The translations under genes were made by a program, and so were the position numbers. 64,000 nucleotides of DNA from Siphonodentalium dalli (taxonomy: Eukaryota > Mollusca > Scaphopoda > Gadilida > Siphonodentaliidae), in the NCBI GenBank assembly GCA_032622095.1, contig CP136061.1, positions 67,275,127-67,339,126 of the forward strand, given 5' to 3'. The notes below the pieces were generated by a model. The model did not search any database. It was given only the letters and a program-made list of their open reading frames with translations, and was not told the DNA's origin. Below are positions 29,301 to 38,000 of this stretch, one piece after another (position 1 is the first letter of the stretch; every line of letters starts with the position of its first letter).

Positions 29301-32300
29301 GAAACTGGGCACCCCCTTCTCTTGATTAAGGCTCAATTTAGGTTCAGTCTATAAACCTGAATATTCGAAATAATTTTAGTAGTCATAATTTAACTTTAAA
29401 TATGGATTTGGAAAAAATTGATATGGCATTGGAAAAATCTGCAATCGGAGCTCAAAATCCACCCACCCACCCAGACCTGCAATTTTTTCACGGCTGCCCC
29501 CCTCCTGCATAATACAGGCCCTTTGAAGTCAGAATAGGTTGTGCCCAAAATATGGAATTGTGTCCAAATTAGTACAGATGAAGACATGCTTTCATCATGT
29601 ATTTGAAAAAGAAACTTCAGAAAACTATTTTATAGGTTTCTTGAAGCAGCAATCACCTCTCAGAAACAAAGAATTCTTTTGATGTCAAATTCAAAATTAT
29701 CTCAGTGGCCCAGGCGGTCCATGGTCTGCCAACATAAAGGGAATATAAAGACCTGGTTAACCCTTTCATGACGGGAGCTGAGCTGCTGGTGCAGCATTAA
29801 ATATCCTAAGATCCTGTGCCAGTCTTATATATGTAAGTCTCAAAGGGAGCTTTCATATATTTGAGAATGCACTGGCTTACAACGCCAATGTAAATATTGT
29901 TAGGACAATGTATTCTCTTATATATGCGAGGGTCCCTTTGGGAGACTCACATATATAAGAGAATACATTGACACAGGGTTTTCGCAAAATTTCAGGAAGC
30001 TCCAGTCATGGAGTTATTGTCCCTATACATGTACAACCAAGCCGGCATTTAAATTTGTCTGACAAAATGACAAGACATAAATCATCAAGTGTCTGACATT
30101 TTGGAAAGCTCTCTGACATTTTCCTGGCACCAAAAATTTTGCGTCATTCTTTCTTTTTATATTTTCTTAGAGCTAGGCAGTATCCCCGTTCACCTTGTTG
30201 ACACCACCATATGACCATGTCAAACCAGGCCTCAGCTTGCAGGTTGAGAATAGGGAGAAGTGACTTCTCCCTCTGGCAGAAATAGGGAGAAGTGAGAGAA
30301 AAATAGGGAGAAGTGAGAGACTGGAGAATAATTTCATCTGATAATTTATTTAATATGTATAGGTTAAACAAACGAAAAAAACATTATCATGGAAAAAAAT
30401 TCAAATTTTTCATTTAAATGTACATGTAATATAGATTGTTTGTTGCATTTGGTTTGCATATATTGCCACAATTAACGGCCTTGAGTCTTGACATCGACTA
30501 CCGAGTGTCTCTAAAATCACTGAATCATTGGGAATATCGCACACAATAGTGTGATATTGTCCCAACAGAAATACACCTCTGCCAGGACTTGCACTGTAAC
30601 ACGAAGAAGAAGAAGAATAATATTACGATTTTCCGGTTATGGATCAAGTTTTATTTCGAACAAGGCAATACAACGATTAAAACTTTATTTGCACACTATA
30701 AAATGGTGCTCTCGGATAATTTTGTCGCCAAATATATTCAGTAAGATCAGGTAACATAGGATAATTTAAAGGGAGTACGGATTCAATAGAATTATTTGAG
30801 GTCCGTTCGATTCACATTCTGTTATTGCGTAAAAACACGGAATAGCACAAAGACGGAAACGGAACTAAAACAAACAAAACGTTTAAATCGGCAATATAAT
30901 AATAATTTGAGTCGGCGATTTTAAAGCAGTCGGTCGGGACGAGCAGAAACCAACACTTTATTAAGTATGGCAAAAACAGAAGGCTTCTTTGTTTGATATA
31001 TTATAATCCTTGTCTGGACATTGAAGACCGCATTTACTTACTTAACGCTGTTAAACAAAAGGAGTCGACCTTGTGTCAACATTTTGTCACTGTTTGACTC
31101 GCAGGCGATATATTCATAATTGATTTGTAACACTATAGCATGCATGGCTTATCGCTTGCTACAGCCGTAGGATAATTTTGAGAAAATCGGAGGGCGACTT
31201 CACTTCTCCCTGGCGCGACACTAAGGCGACTTCGAGGAGTCGAGGGCGACTATTTTGCCCTACTCGCCTGGTAAGCTGAGGCCTGTGTCAAACGTTGATT
31301 ATTTAACATGATTCCTGTTAACACAATGAAATTATGAAGTTGGCGCAACACAAAGCTAACATACTTCAATGTGGTGTATACATGTGTACATACGAATCAG
31401 TGATAGATAACTTTTGCAAATAGCTTTGCATTATACCATTCCAAAGCTTACTCATTGCCTTGGAACTTCCACAAATATGATATGCTGACAATCTAATTAC
31501 ATGTACAGTAATGCCCAAAATAATCGACTCCTTAACCACAGAAGAATTATGGGTAACTTTTCAGGATTTAGTCGGAAATATGGCTTGTTGCCATATTTCT
31601 GACTAAATCCTGAAAAGTTACCCATAATTCTGCTGTGGTTAAGGAGTTGATTATTTAGAGCATTACATGATTATCGCAAACATAGATCTGAACACTGAGT
31701 TGAAGCGGACATTTGTTAAGAAAATATCTGCATGCTGTATCTTACCTGGAGACTTAATGAGATCACTGATATTTATATCATCATCACTATCTGATGGGGA
31801 ATCATCTTCCCACCCAAGATCATCAACTTTCTTCTTGTTACGACCATTTCCACCTTGGTCAGCACCGGATGTCACAGCTTTCTTATCAATAGTCTGGGCA
31901 GATCCTTCACAATGTGTAGCTTTTATATCTGAATCTCCAATTTTGTCCTTGATTTGGGATTCGTCTATGAGATTTTCAAAATCATCATCTGAATCCCCAA
32001 AAATATTGTCCAGATCGGCTACCAAATTTGACAACACTGGTGTTTCTGAATCATGTCCATTTTCCTTTGTTGGTATTTGATTCCCTGTTTGAACTGAATG
32101 ACTGGTACATGGAAGTTCTGTCTCCATGGGAAAATCATCATCAGAGTCACCAAAGGGATTATCGTCATTGTTAACTTTACGTGATTCTTCTGTTGACCCG
32201 AGTTTCAGATTGGCATCCTTCTGACCAACTGTGTCACAACTTTTACTGTCGCCACTTGTGCCTTCACCATCAGACTCCTCCAGGAAAGCTGTTAATGCCT

Positions 32301-34205
32301 CTATGCTACATTGGTCATCATCTAAAATATACATGTAGTACATTTAGCATGTGTTAACCCTTTCATGACAGGAGCTGAGTTGGTGCAGCATTAAAAGACC
32401 CTGTGCCAGTGCATTCTCTTATATATGCAAGTCTCCCATAGGGAGCCTCACACATATAAGAGAATGCACTGGCTTCCAAGTTCAAAGTAAATATTGTTAG
32501 GCCAATGTATTCTCTTATATATGTGAGACGCCCTATGGGTGACTCCATATATAAGTGAATGCATTGGCAGTGTTTTCGCAAAAAGTCAGGAAGCTCCAGT
32601 CATGAAAGGGTTAATTAATTTTATGTTTAACTTTAGCGTTAATTACCACATTTGATTTTTTTTTTGTAGAGAAAAAAAAACACATTTAATTAATTATTAG
32701 CACAATGAACAGTTCTATTGGTGTGTCCCCTCTGAACATTCAGATATGAACGTTTACTCTTAGTCTCTGAGTCCCTAAATGCATGCTTCTTTTACATAAA
32801 ATGAATGTTAAAGGTACTCAATCCAATTTAATGCTCCTAAATTACTATTTCTTTCGCTTTGGGGGTAAAAAATATTTGAGTTGAGTCACCCACCCATCAA
32901 AGCTCAGAGTACATGTGTAATCAGATATCAATTTTTGACGTTTTGTTATTTCAATTATTTATCGCCCAGAAACACGCCACCAAACGGATGGTCTCGATCA
33001 AAATAGCGGATGAAGATGGATAACTCTAAAAACAAGTGGTAATACCAGCTGGTAATACGGCCAAATTTGGTGAATACTCAAGTGATAATACGGCCATATT
33101 TCGTTGAATAAAATGTTGATAAATAACACGTTTGGGGAAATTTGATACCACAGTTGACAGTGGTTAGCATTATTTTGTTACAATTAATCGATTCAGATAA
33201 CTAAAGCACATTTTGCAGAAATGTTGTTGTTGTATCTTGATATGGGGACCCTCTGATTGGATTGAGTACCTTTAGCAAGACTGGTGGTAACATTTGTGTT
33301 ATTTTAGTTACAATGTGATATATAAGTAACCTGCGGCCTCAGTCAGTAGTCCATCTTGCTGTTCAGAAGACACCATCGACAGAAAAACACTCTCACTATT
33401 CCACCCCAAGGCAGTCAATAGATATTTTAGGATATTTGACCCAATTCTCGCCTCACACCAACATGATAGTCTTGAGAGGTTTAATGTTTGTGGTTTGTGT
33501 TATTGTGTGTGAGGTGATAGAGTGCAGTTTGAGAGGAATATTGTATCAGGCAAGTGAAGGTACATGTATGCTGACATGTGAATGAGTAGCGGTAATGAAT
33601 GAGTGAACTGAATCTCTGTGATGACAAAGGACAGGCACTTGTGTGATAACTGTGGTAGACATAAGTCAACTTTTCAAACAGGTGGGTAATAGTTTGAAGA
33701 CTATAGACCGAGCATTAGTTCACTTTCCACAATTCTCACAACCGTGACGCCATGACTCAGCAGTCTCAGAACTCAGGTAATTTTTCAATTTTCATTAGGT
33801 CTTTTGCCACAATTCTCGCTTCGCGCAAACCGGGAAGTCAGCAGGATGGTAAAAGTTGGAAGACTATAACTCCGGTGATAGTTCATTTGCGAGGAAATGG
33901 TCATTAACTACTCTCTGACACGTGATTGCACTTCATCCAATCAAAAAGACATTTTGACCCTCTGTGAACACCACATTCATGTATATAATATTTCTCGCTA
34001 TTCCAGCACAAGGCAGTCAAAAGGTATTTACTATATACCATTTGTAAGAGGAAGCGGCAAAACATAGTTAAATTGATGTTATTTGGTTGAAACAATGAAA
34101 TACAGCGTCAAAGCACCAGGGTTTGTTTGTTATAATTTTAGTTTGTAATTAGCAGCTTACCTTCCATGACTGTGATTGAGCCCTTACACGTGGTTTTAGA
34201 TAATC
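2160..34205 (-). CDS. MCM10: MCM10 (replication initiation factor), 5' part of gene, seven coding exons
   Basis: MCM10 binds DNA and the CMG helicase in the nucleus and is needed to activate replication origins and bring in polymerase alpha. Seven exons on the minus strand join with matching phases: 34167-34161 (coding part), 32321-31746, 28728-28636, 27497-27354, 6890-6732, 4209-4044 and 2326 to about 2160. The joined protein (about 436 residues) starts MEDDDQCSIEALTAFLEE, which parallels the start of vertebrate MCM10 (acidic, then L-T-A-L-L-E-E). It continues with an acidic Ser/Asp region, a coiled coil near residue 225-245, and the conserved G-K-K-M-I-K-L-S and D-W-V-T-M-G-V block where the OB-fold begins. 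The rest of the OB-fold and the zinc-finger exons are not in the window. The identification rests on remembered family sequence, exon order and phase agreement. Confidence 0.88.
2930..2998. repeat. Perfect 33-bp-arm palindrome
   Basis: TTCAAACTGATTTG at 2930 is mirrored by CAAATCAGTTTGAA ending at 2998. The arms show no mismatch that I can see and the centre is only a few bases. Confidence 0.75.
3168..3411. mobile_element. TTAA-flanked MITE (CCCTTTCTA termini)
   Basis: TTAA at 3164-3167 and 3412-3415 flank inverted ends CCCTTTCTA and TAGAAAGGG. The TTAA duplication with CCC-starting ends is the signature of piggyBac-type transposition. It is 244 bp and non-coding. Its interior (AAAGTATACATTGGAA and ATGGAGGGGTGTTC) recurs in diverged form in block c of the array. 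Confidence 0.72.
4044..4209 (-). CDS. MCM10: MCM10 coding exon 6, segment just before the OB-fold
   Basis: A 166-nt exon with acceptor TTATATTTTAG and an ideal GTAAGT donor. It enters in phase 1 and leaves in phase 2. The end reads C-Y-Q-C-P-F-S-L-I-R-I, which fits the family position where vertebrates have a motif like F-S-G-L-R-(I/L)-R just before the OB-fold. The junction to exon 7 gives R-I-I-N-P-K-F-S-S-S. Confidence 0.8.
4571..4725. repeat. Interspersed palindromic repeat, family of 31509-31665
   Basis: It begins AATGCCCTAAATAATCGACT and contains GGAAATATGGCTTGTTG followed by its inverse CAACAAGCCATATTTCC. Related copies lie at 31509-31665 (full palindrome), about 47123-47228 and about 48616-48722. 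Confidence 0.65.
5063..5454. mobile_element. Palindromic MITE, AAGGTACTCAATCC family
   Basis: The ends AAGGTACTCAATCCGATTAG and CTAATCGGATTGAGTACC are inverted. Most of the 390 bp folds back on itself, so both strands give almost the same 74-residue open frame, which is a symmetry artefact and not a gene. It sits next to TA dinucleotides. A second, more diverged member is at 32811-33273. Confidence 0.72.
6732..6890 (-). CDS. MCM10: MCM10 coding exon 5, acidic linker
   Basis: A 159-nt exon with acceptor CTTTTTATAG and donor GTAAAA, phase 1 to phase 1. It codes L-G-D-K-D-K-D-I-F-S-S-D-G-D-I-S, then a Lys/Thr-rich stretch, then D-D-S-D-S-D-W-E-D-M-D-G. The W-E-D plus Ser/Asp style is the same as in exon 2, which supports membership of the same protein. 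The preceding intron is about 20.5 kb and holds the tandem array and the Penelope-like element. Confidence 0.75.
7299..8921 (-). pseudogene. Penelope-like retroelement: reverse transcriptase plus GIY-YIG endonuclease, broken and 5'-truncated
   Basis: Penelope-like elements copy themselves by target-primed reverse transcription with an RT fused to a GIY-YIG nuclease. The long minus-strand frame (open from 8921 to 7653) carries Y-L-L-P-K-I-H-K, G-R-P-I-I-S, L-Y-T-N-I-P, G-T-A-M-G-T-R-V-A-P-S-Y-A-N and the catalytic Y-I-D-D. After a stop and frame changes near 7670 and 7570, a GIY-YIG-type domain follows: N-C-I-Y-L, then C-T-K-C-N-K-Q-Y-T-G-E-T-K and R-L-S-E-H. The N-terminal part is missing upstream of an in-frame TGA at 8924-8922. 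It lies in the MCM10 intron, in the same orientation as the gene. It is degraded and not expected to be active. Confidence 0.88.
9560..9626. repeat. 67-bp direct repeat, left copy (pairs with 12102-12168)
   Basis: Both copies contain AACTATCTGTCTCAGGGG and a GGGCG...CGCCC hairpin and end TTTTTTA(A/T)ACATA. The left copy abuts the left terminus of the 9627-12095 element; the right copy begins a few bases after its right terminus. Further right copies occur in every b block. Confidence 0.8.
9627..12095. mobile_element. TA-flanked terminal-inverted-repeat element (non-autonomous)
   Basis: The left end CAGCACTGCTCAAATTAAGC and the right end (reverse complement CAGCTATGCTCTCAGTAAGC) share a continuing inverted repeat, AAGCGACCTGTTT.AACGA. 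Each end is next to TA, as for Tc1/mariner-like insertions. Both sub-terminal regions are rich in ACCGCGGTA-like motifs. It is 2,469 bp and no transposase frame is visible. Only this first copy has its left end; later copies in the array keep only the right end. Confidence 0.6.
10405..12490. repeat. Array block b, copy 1 (type B)
   Basis: About 2.09 kb. It holds the right terminus of the TIR element (ending 12095), its ACCGCGGTA-rich sub-terminus at about 11846-12060, and the 67-bp flank repeat. Copies 1 and 3 share private variants (for example CCCATAAGAAAA) that differ from copies 2 and 4 (CACATAAGAAAA). Confidence 0.9.
12490..12558 (-). pseudogene. MCM10 exon 4 partial copy 1 (possible cassette exon)
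   Basis: These 69 nt match the last 69 nt of MCM10 exon 4 with about seven differences, and the similarity continues into the donor (GTGAGTA). The frame is open: R-E-C-V-K-P-S-E-Q-Q-S-E-K-K-A-S-K-S-S-H. It is preceded by TTTATCAG, so an AG acceptor arises from what is coding sequence in exon 4. Length divisible by three and phase 1 at both ends mean it could be included without breaking the MCM10 frame. Whether it is spliced in is unknown. Confidence 0.7.
12491..14875. repeat. Array block c, copy 1
   Basis: 2,385 bp. It begins with the MCM10 exon-4-like cassette and continues with a chimeric MITE (about 12570-13007). Further on is a GC-poor stretch and a short plus-strand frame at 14097-14333 with paired cysteines (C-C-H-C and C-E-S-C) ending K-R-N-P-R-K. 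That end resembles a zinc-binding tail of a transposon protein, but I cannot name the family. The identical frame recurs in copies 2 and 3. Confidence 0.9.
12570..13007. mobile_element. Chimeric MITE within block c (also in copies 2 and 3)
   Basis: The left half resembles the interior of the 3168-3411 element (AAGTATACATTGGAA, GTCAATGAGTATT). The right half from GTCATGACGGGAGCTG resembles the 32358-32610 family with its two hairpin modules, and it ends AGGGTTAA. The normal CCCTTT left terminus is absent. Equivalent copies lie about 7,008 and 11,485 bp further on. Confidence 0.6.
14876..16967. repeat. Array block b', copy 2 (type B')
   Basis: It starts directly after block c at CCTG|TTAATATAG and ends at ACTCACG, where block a follows instead of block c. 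It shares variants with copy 4. Confidence 0.9.
17406..19498. repeat. Array block b, copy 3 (type B)
   Basis: Matches copy 1 apart from a small replacement near 18944-18960 in the ACCGCGGTA-rich part. It is preceded by block a and followed by block c. Confidence 0.9.
19498..19566 (-). pseudogene. MCM10 exon 4 partial copy 2 (possible cassette exon)
   Basis: Appears identical in sequence and flanks to the copy at 12490-12558, 7,008 bp away. Same AG and GTGAGT borders. Confidence 0.7.
19499..21883. repeat. Array block c, copy 2
   Basis: Same length as copy 1 with only isolated substitutions, for example one in the MITE part near 19657. Followed by block b'. Confidence 0.9.
21884..23975. repeat. 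Array block b', copy 4 (type B')
   Basis: Matches copy 2 at nearly every base and is followed by block c. One substitution (23137 region, GATTGAAC for GATTAAAC) separates them. Confidence 0.9.
23975..24043 (-). pseudogene. MCM10 exon 4 partial copy 3 (possible cassette exon)
   Basis: Third copy, 4,477 bp from copy 2, with the same open frame and splice-like borders. It is the copy nearest to the genuine exon 4 (27354-27497). Confidence 0.7.
23976..26360. repeat. Array block c, copy 3 (terminal)
   Basis: Same length as the others. The array ends at TAATTTACCT (26360), after which the sequence is unique. Confidence 0.9.
26952..27335. mobile_element. TTAA-flanked MITE next to MCM10 exon 4
   Basis: TTAA at 26948-26951 and 27336-27339 flank perfect 14-bp inverted ends CCCTTTACCCAACA and TGTTGGGTAAAGGG. 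Inside are two long hairpins (27090-27158 and 27239-27309) separated by a poly-T/A-rich spacer. The element ends about 15 bp from the donor of exon 4. Confidence 0.8.
27354..27497 (-). CDS. MCM10: MCM10 coding exon 4, coiled coil
   Basis: A 144-nt exon with acceptor GAACATTTCAG and donor GTGAGT. It codes E-E-L-L-M-M-R-K-R-V-Q-E-L-E-A-K-L-E-A-K, a heptad pattern that corresponds to the N-terminal coiled coil through which vertebrate MCM10 self-associates. A Ser/Glu/Lys-rich tail follows. It enters and leaves in phase 1. A TTAA-flanked transposon ends only about 15 bp beyond the donor side of the exon. The last 69 nt of this exon are copied, with about seven differences, at the start of each c block of the array (12490-12558, 19498-19566, 23975-24043). 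Confidence 0.86.
27697..28144. mobile_element. TTAA-flanked MITE (CTCTTTTGCTGCCA termini)
   Basis: TTAA at 27693-27696 and 28145-28148. The inverted ends CTCTTTTGCTGCCA and TGGCAGCGAAAGAG match at 13 of 14 positions. 448 bp, non-coding, in the intron between MCM10 exons 3 and 4. Confidence 0.72.
28636..28728 (-). CDS. MCM10: MCM10 coding exon 3, low-complexity linker
   Basis: A 93-nt exon between an acceptor ending TTTGAAAG and a GTTAGT donor. In the frame set by the previous exon (phase 1) it reads G-S-S-Q-H-R-D-P-N-E-K-K-N-K-R and ends N-N-K-E-M-E, a charged linker with no domain. Other frames meet a stop. It is supported mainly by the splice sites and by phase agreement on both sides. Confidence 0.72.
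29761..30014. mobile_element. TTAA-adjacent MITE, CCCTTTCATGAC family
   Basis: TTAA at 29757-29760 precedes CCCTTTCATGACGGGAGCTG. The right end AGCTCCAGTCATGGAG is decayed. It contains two hairpin modules as in 32358-32610. Confidence 0.65.
30226..31285. mobile_element. hAT-like non-autonomous transposon with 8-bp target duplication
   Basis: TGTCAAAC is repeated at 30218-30225 and 31286-31293. The ends CAGGCCTCAGCTTGCAGG and CCTGGTAAGCTGAGGCCTG are inverted. CAGG-type ends with an 8-bp duplication are typical of hAT transposons. Sub-terminal repeats of AGGGAGAAGTGA occur. 1,060 bp with no transposase frame; it lies in the intron between MCM10 exons 2 and 3. Confidence 0.8.
31509..31665. mobile_element. 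Complete palindromic MITE (TAATGC...GCATTA)
   Basis: 157 bp folding into one long hairpin, with GGCTTGTTGCCATATTTC at the centre. Half copies are found in other introns (4571, 47123, 48616), so this is the best full member in the window. It ends about 80 bp from the donor side of MCM10 exon 2. Confidence 0.75.
31746..32321 (-). CDS. MCM10: MCM10 coding exon 2, acidic N-terminal region
   Basis: This 576-nt exon begins after a TATTTTAG acceptor and ends at CCAG|GTAAG. It codes about 192 residues of a strongly acidic, probably disordered segment. The opening S-I-E-A-L-T-A-F-L-E-E matches the conserved first helix of MCM10. Two near-identical motifs, N-P-F-G-D-S-D-D-D-F and N-I-F-G-D-S-D-D-D-F, are followed by a related W-E-D-D-S-P-S-D-S-D-D-D and by I-S-D-L-I-K-S-P at the exon end. 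The S-D-D-D runs look like casein kinase 2 type sites, which is inference. Entry and exit are both phase 1. The opposite-strand reading frame here is a shadow. Confidence 0.87.
32358..32610. mobile_element. TTAA-flanked MITE with two hairpin modules
   Basis: TTAA at 32354-32357 and 32611-32614. The ends CCCTTTCATGACAGGAGCT and AGCTCCAGTCATGAAAGGG match at 18 of 19 positions. It holds two internal hairpins with the GCATTCTCTTATATATG stem. It lies 36 bp upstream of the acceptor of MCM10 exon 2. Confidence 0.8.
32811..33273. mobile_element. MITE, AAGGTACTCAATCC family, second copy
   Basis: The ends AAGGTACTCAATCC and GGATTGAGTACCTT are perfect inverse copies flanked by TA. Interior segments (CACCCATCAAAGCTCAGAGT, AAGATGGATAACTCTAAAA) match the copy at 5063-5454, but the rest differs. 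Confidence 0.72.
34161..34205 (-). CDS. MCM10: MCM10 exon with start codon (5' UTR plus first 7 coding bases)
   Basis: The exon is bounded by a pyrimidine-ending acceptor (TCTTTCAG) at 34206-34207 and a GTAAGC donor at 34160-34159. The ATG is at 34167-34165 and coding ends ATG GAA G, phase 1. Joining to the next exon (AT GAT GAC) gives M-E-D-D-D-Q-C. Because the exon has its own acceptor, at least one non-coding exon must lie upstream; I could not place it. A TTAA-flanked transposon ends 87 bp upstream at 34292. Confidence 0.82.
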
Positions 34206-34295
34206 CTGAAAGATATATATAATATGGTCATACAAGTAGTACATCTGAACTACGGATATTTTATTGGGTTCTATTAAAAATTTATAACAAATTAA

Positions 34296-35017
34296 CCATT
34301 TGAACCCTGATGTCCTGAACGTGAAATGGTCCACACCCGAGGCGCCTGACGTTATATAGCTTTTCCGACGACGTAACTCGTAATGCTCTTAACTGGGATG
34401 TATATACATGTATACACTCTCAACTATATGGCAATCTACTATGCTAACTGAACTAGTGTTTGGTGAAATATGTCAAGGTATCTCAATGAGGCAGTCTTAT
34501 TCCACGTTCAATATACATGTAGATTATATTGCGGCTCCCTTTTGTGGCGCTATATATTTAAAACAAAATTATTATCCTTTGCATACGATAAAAGGTGTTT
34601 CTCAAAATGCACCTCTGTGCATGCACGAAGAAACAGCCCCCTGTCACCATTTGGCTGCTAAAATCAGAGTTATGAACATACATGTGACTCATTCGTGCAA
34701 AGTAGAAGCACAATTCTAGTTAATTTGTGCTTTGATCGCGAAATTTCTAATGAAATACTTCCCCTTTTCCGACGATAAAAAGTTTTTTTTCTTTCTCAAA
34801 ATAGGCATCTGCGCATGCGCGAAGAAACAGACCGACCCTCTGTCATCAGTTTGTCTGTCAAGGTCACATGGATAAACATGGATCTAGTTGTTATGTGCGT
34901 TTATTGTGCTGTAATTTCGTGTCAAATATCGTATGATTTCCGGACCGGTATTCCGGTCTCCGGGGATATAGGAATATAAGGATTGGACCGGTATTCCGGT
35001 CTCTCGGGTTCAAAGGG
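34296..35017. mobile_element. TTAA-flanked element just upstream of MCM10
   Basis: TTAA at 34292-34295 and 35018-35021. The ends TTAACCATTTGAACCC and GGGTTCAAAGGGTTAA match at 15 of 16 positions. The inside has a diverged direct repeat of about 130 bp (34560-34700 against 34760-34890) and ACCGGTATTCCGGTCTC near the right end. 722 bp, without a recognisable protein. Confidence 0.7.
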
Positions 35018-35021
35018 TTAA

Positions 35022-38000
35022 CTGTCATCGAGCTAAAAAAAATTCACTGCCGTGGAAGGGCGAAGATACAGCAAATGTTTTATGATCTACATGTATCCAC
35101 AATGTATTTGACTCATCATTTATATACCATTGTGAACAGTGAGCAGTTCAATATCAGCCCACCACTCTCCGGTATGTTACTAAGTCAGTGATACATGTAA
35201 TTGAATGCTCAAGAAAAGAACTTAATCGCCTCTAATAAAGAGCGTCCATATTTCCACACAAACGTGGTAGGAAATAATATGCGTTTAAATAATGATAGTT
35301 TGTATTCGTTTTCAATGTAAAACCATCGACGTATGTAAATATATATACATGTAGATCGATGGTAAAACGGGTGGACACTTTTGTGTGTTTTCGCGATGTC
35401 TGTGACATAATAATTGATGGTGACTATTTTAAAGTTATACTTTTAACCCGGAATGCTAGAAAAATCACACAATTTTGTCTAATTTGGTATCGACAGCGTG
35501 GGACTGCGCTTGGATCTTCAAATGTATATATTTTGTGTTTAAATATTTGATGAGGACAAATAAATAATTTAATTGCAATTATTTATTTCTGGTAAGAAAT
35601 ACAGAATTTAACTGAATTCTTATACTTATATATACTACGGTAAGAAGTAAGTTAATATTTATTATATGCTTGTCTATACAATAGCGGACAATTAATGAAA
35701 CGTATCTCTTTGAAGCCACATTGAGTAAGATTATTTCATCATCATGAAAGTAACACGACCTCATCGAGTGATCATTGTGGTGCACGCTGTCCCCTTGACA
35801 ATCAAAACCGACTAAGTTATGACCACGTGTTCAATCGAGAATTCTGTGTTTGAATCATAGCGTACCAATTTCAACTTTGGGCCCAGTAAACACTGACACG
35901 TGCTTTCTTTTATTAAATAGAGTAAACATTTAATTAATTAAGAGTTAACTTAGTAACTGAGTATGAATAAGGTGCATATAATAACAAAGGATTATTGCAA
36001 CAAACATACATGTATTAGGCTATTAGCATCACCGCCCTATTAGTTTATAATAAATGTCTGGCCACTATCAAAGGAAGACACACCCGTGCATTGTTTGGAA
36101 ACAAATTTGGAACATCAATCTACTTGAGAGACGCCCACGTGTGCGCCACAGATATTGAATATCAAAATTTGCCATACTGTCAATCAACACAGAAGACAAG
36201 CTGGTAGGAGTCACCAAATTGCTACACGGTAATCTTGCCCCAGAAAGTTGTGGATGCAGAAAGGCCTTTGACCTAAATTTAATAATAACTTCAAAAGACG
36301 AGACAATGTCACGCGAGCATGGTCAAATAGAGGTTATGGTTTTCCATGCAAAAGGGCATCGATCTCTAAATAATATTTTACGAACTGCCGACGAAAGGCT
36401 AATATGGTCCGAATAATCAAGTCCTGGTATTCTTCGGCATAAATCACAAATCGTGTTTATTTTATAATGATTATTGGGTATTTAATATATGCTATGGTGG
36501 TATAAATAACGAACGTGTGTGAAAATTTTAAAACGACTGGAAAATTCAGTTTTTTCATGACGTTTGTTATTATTGTTACATGCTATAGAATACAGTTTCG
36601 GCCGACATCGGAACAGACACATTAAAAGGAGAAATTACTCAATTTGTACCTATTCACGGATGAACATGCAAAACTGACAAGAAACTTATATGCATGTGCG
36701 GTTCCATACATTTATGTGTTTCAAACGGTGAAAACACTAATCTGAGACACCTGCAGCTCTGTTAATCGGTTTGCGTATTAATCAGTTTGTGTATTCTGCC
36801 CTCAGAATGTTGGTTAATACACGAAGACGAAAGTAGCCTAGTGTGTACTATTTTAATTGACGTGTATTTTTGCGTGGGTGAAAACAATTGACAATTATCG
36901 GTTTCCACATATAATCTTCCTTTCCGCATATTTCACGCAGCCTTTGACTCTGTGATAATGAAGACGTGCTTGTCGCTTGATCATATATACAAGGGCCAGG
37001 GGCTCTTGATGGGATGTTTCTTGAAACGCGTACAATACAGAATAACAACGTTGTCAGGATATAAGTTGGAAACATTTTGTTATATATGTTACATATACAC
37101 GCACTAGTTTAATCACATATAATATAAAATAAGATAAGGCAAACTAAATAACATGTGTTTCCGATTTGTTGACCTAAAAACTCCAGGTAGATAAGTACAT
37201 GTGTTCATATACACATATTCGGCTACATGCCATCATCTCAGCCTTTCCATCATTGTTGAATTAATTCTTTCATGTTAAACATTCATTGCGTTTGGATACT
37301 TCGATATTCACTGAAGACACGCCCCATATTGTATTTGAGTTCATTGGCACCGCTGTCAATCATTCGCAGCAGACTTCGCGGTCTGTCAGTAAAAATGACA
37401 AATAATTGGTTACCACGTCGATTACACATGTACTTGTATGTGTTATCATATCCTCACGAATGTTTCAAATGACATCGGACATTTGGCGTACAGGGGCGTA
37501 CACAAAATCGACGTTTAATCGGATAGGACGCTGAATATTAAATATTCAAAGAACACATGTACATTGCGACGTGACCTCAAAGTATTTTGTTTGTTAGAAG
37601 TCTCAATTACATCTCCATTAATTCGTGCAGCGCGATCAACATTTTTTTATTTTCCGAAAAAATTCTAAATGTAAATGTAAAACATTATCACCAATAAATC
37701 ATGCATTACCCAAGCCAAAAACATTGTATTATATTGGCAACGTTCCATTGTGAACCAAATGTCACTGTCTCGATTGATTACAACCTTTCATTCCGTGTCC
37801 TATCAGAAAATTGTATAAAACTAAAATTGGTGGCCGTTGTTCATTTTCTCTCTTCAATTAAAAATCTTTTAATAAAATGAGCTAATGTCTCAAAGTTATA
37901 ATTCACTGTGGTGAATATTCTTGTTTACAATGTTATTAAATAATTATTATTACAGTTGATAAGCTATTCTCTCGACCTCGTTTGTTGTGTTGACGGTTAT

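Noticed and set aside
31667-32080. 137-residue plus-strand frame
   Set aside because: Antisense shadow of MCM10 exon 2, whose minus-strand reading has splice sites, phase match and family similarity.
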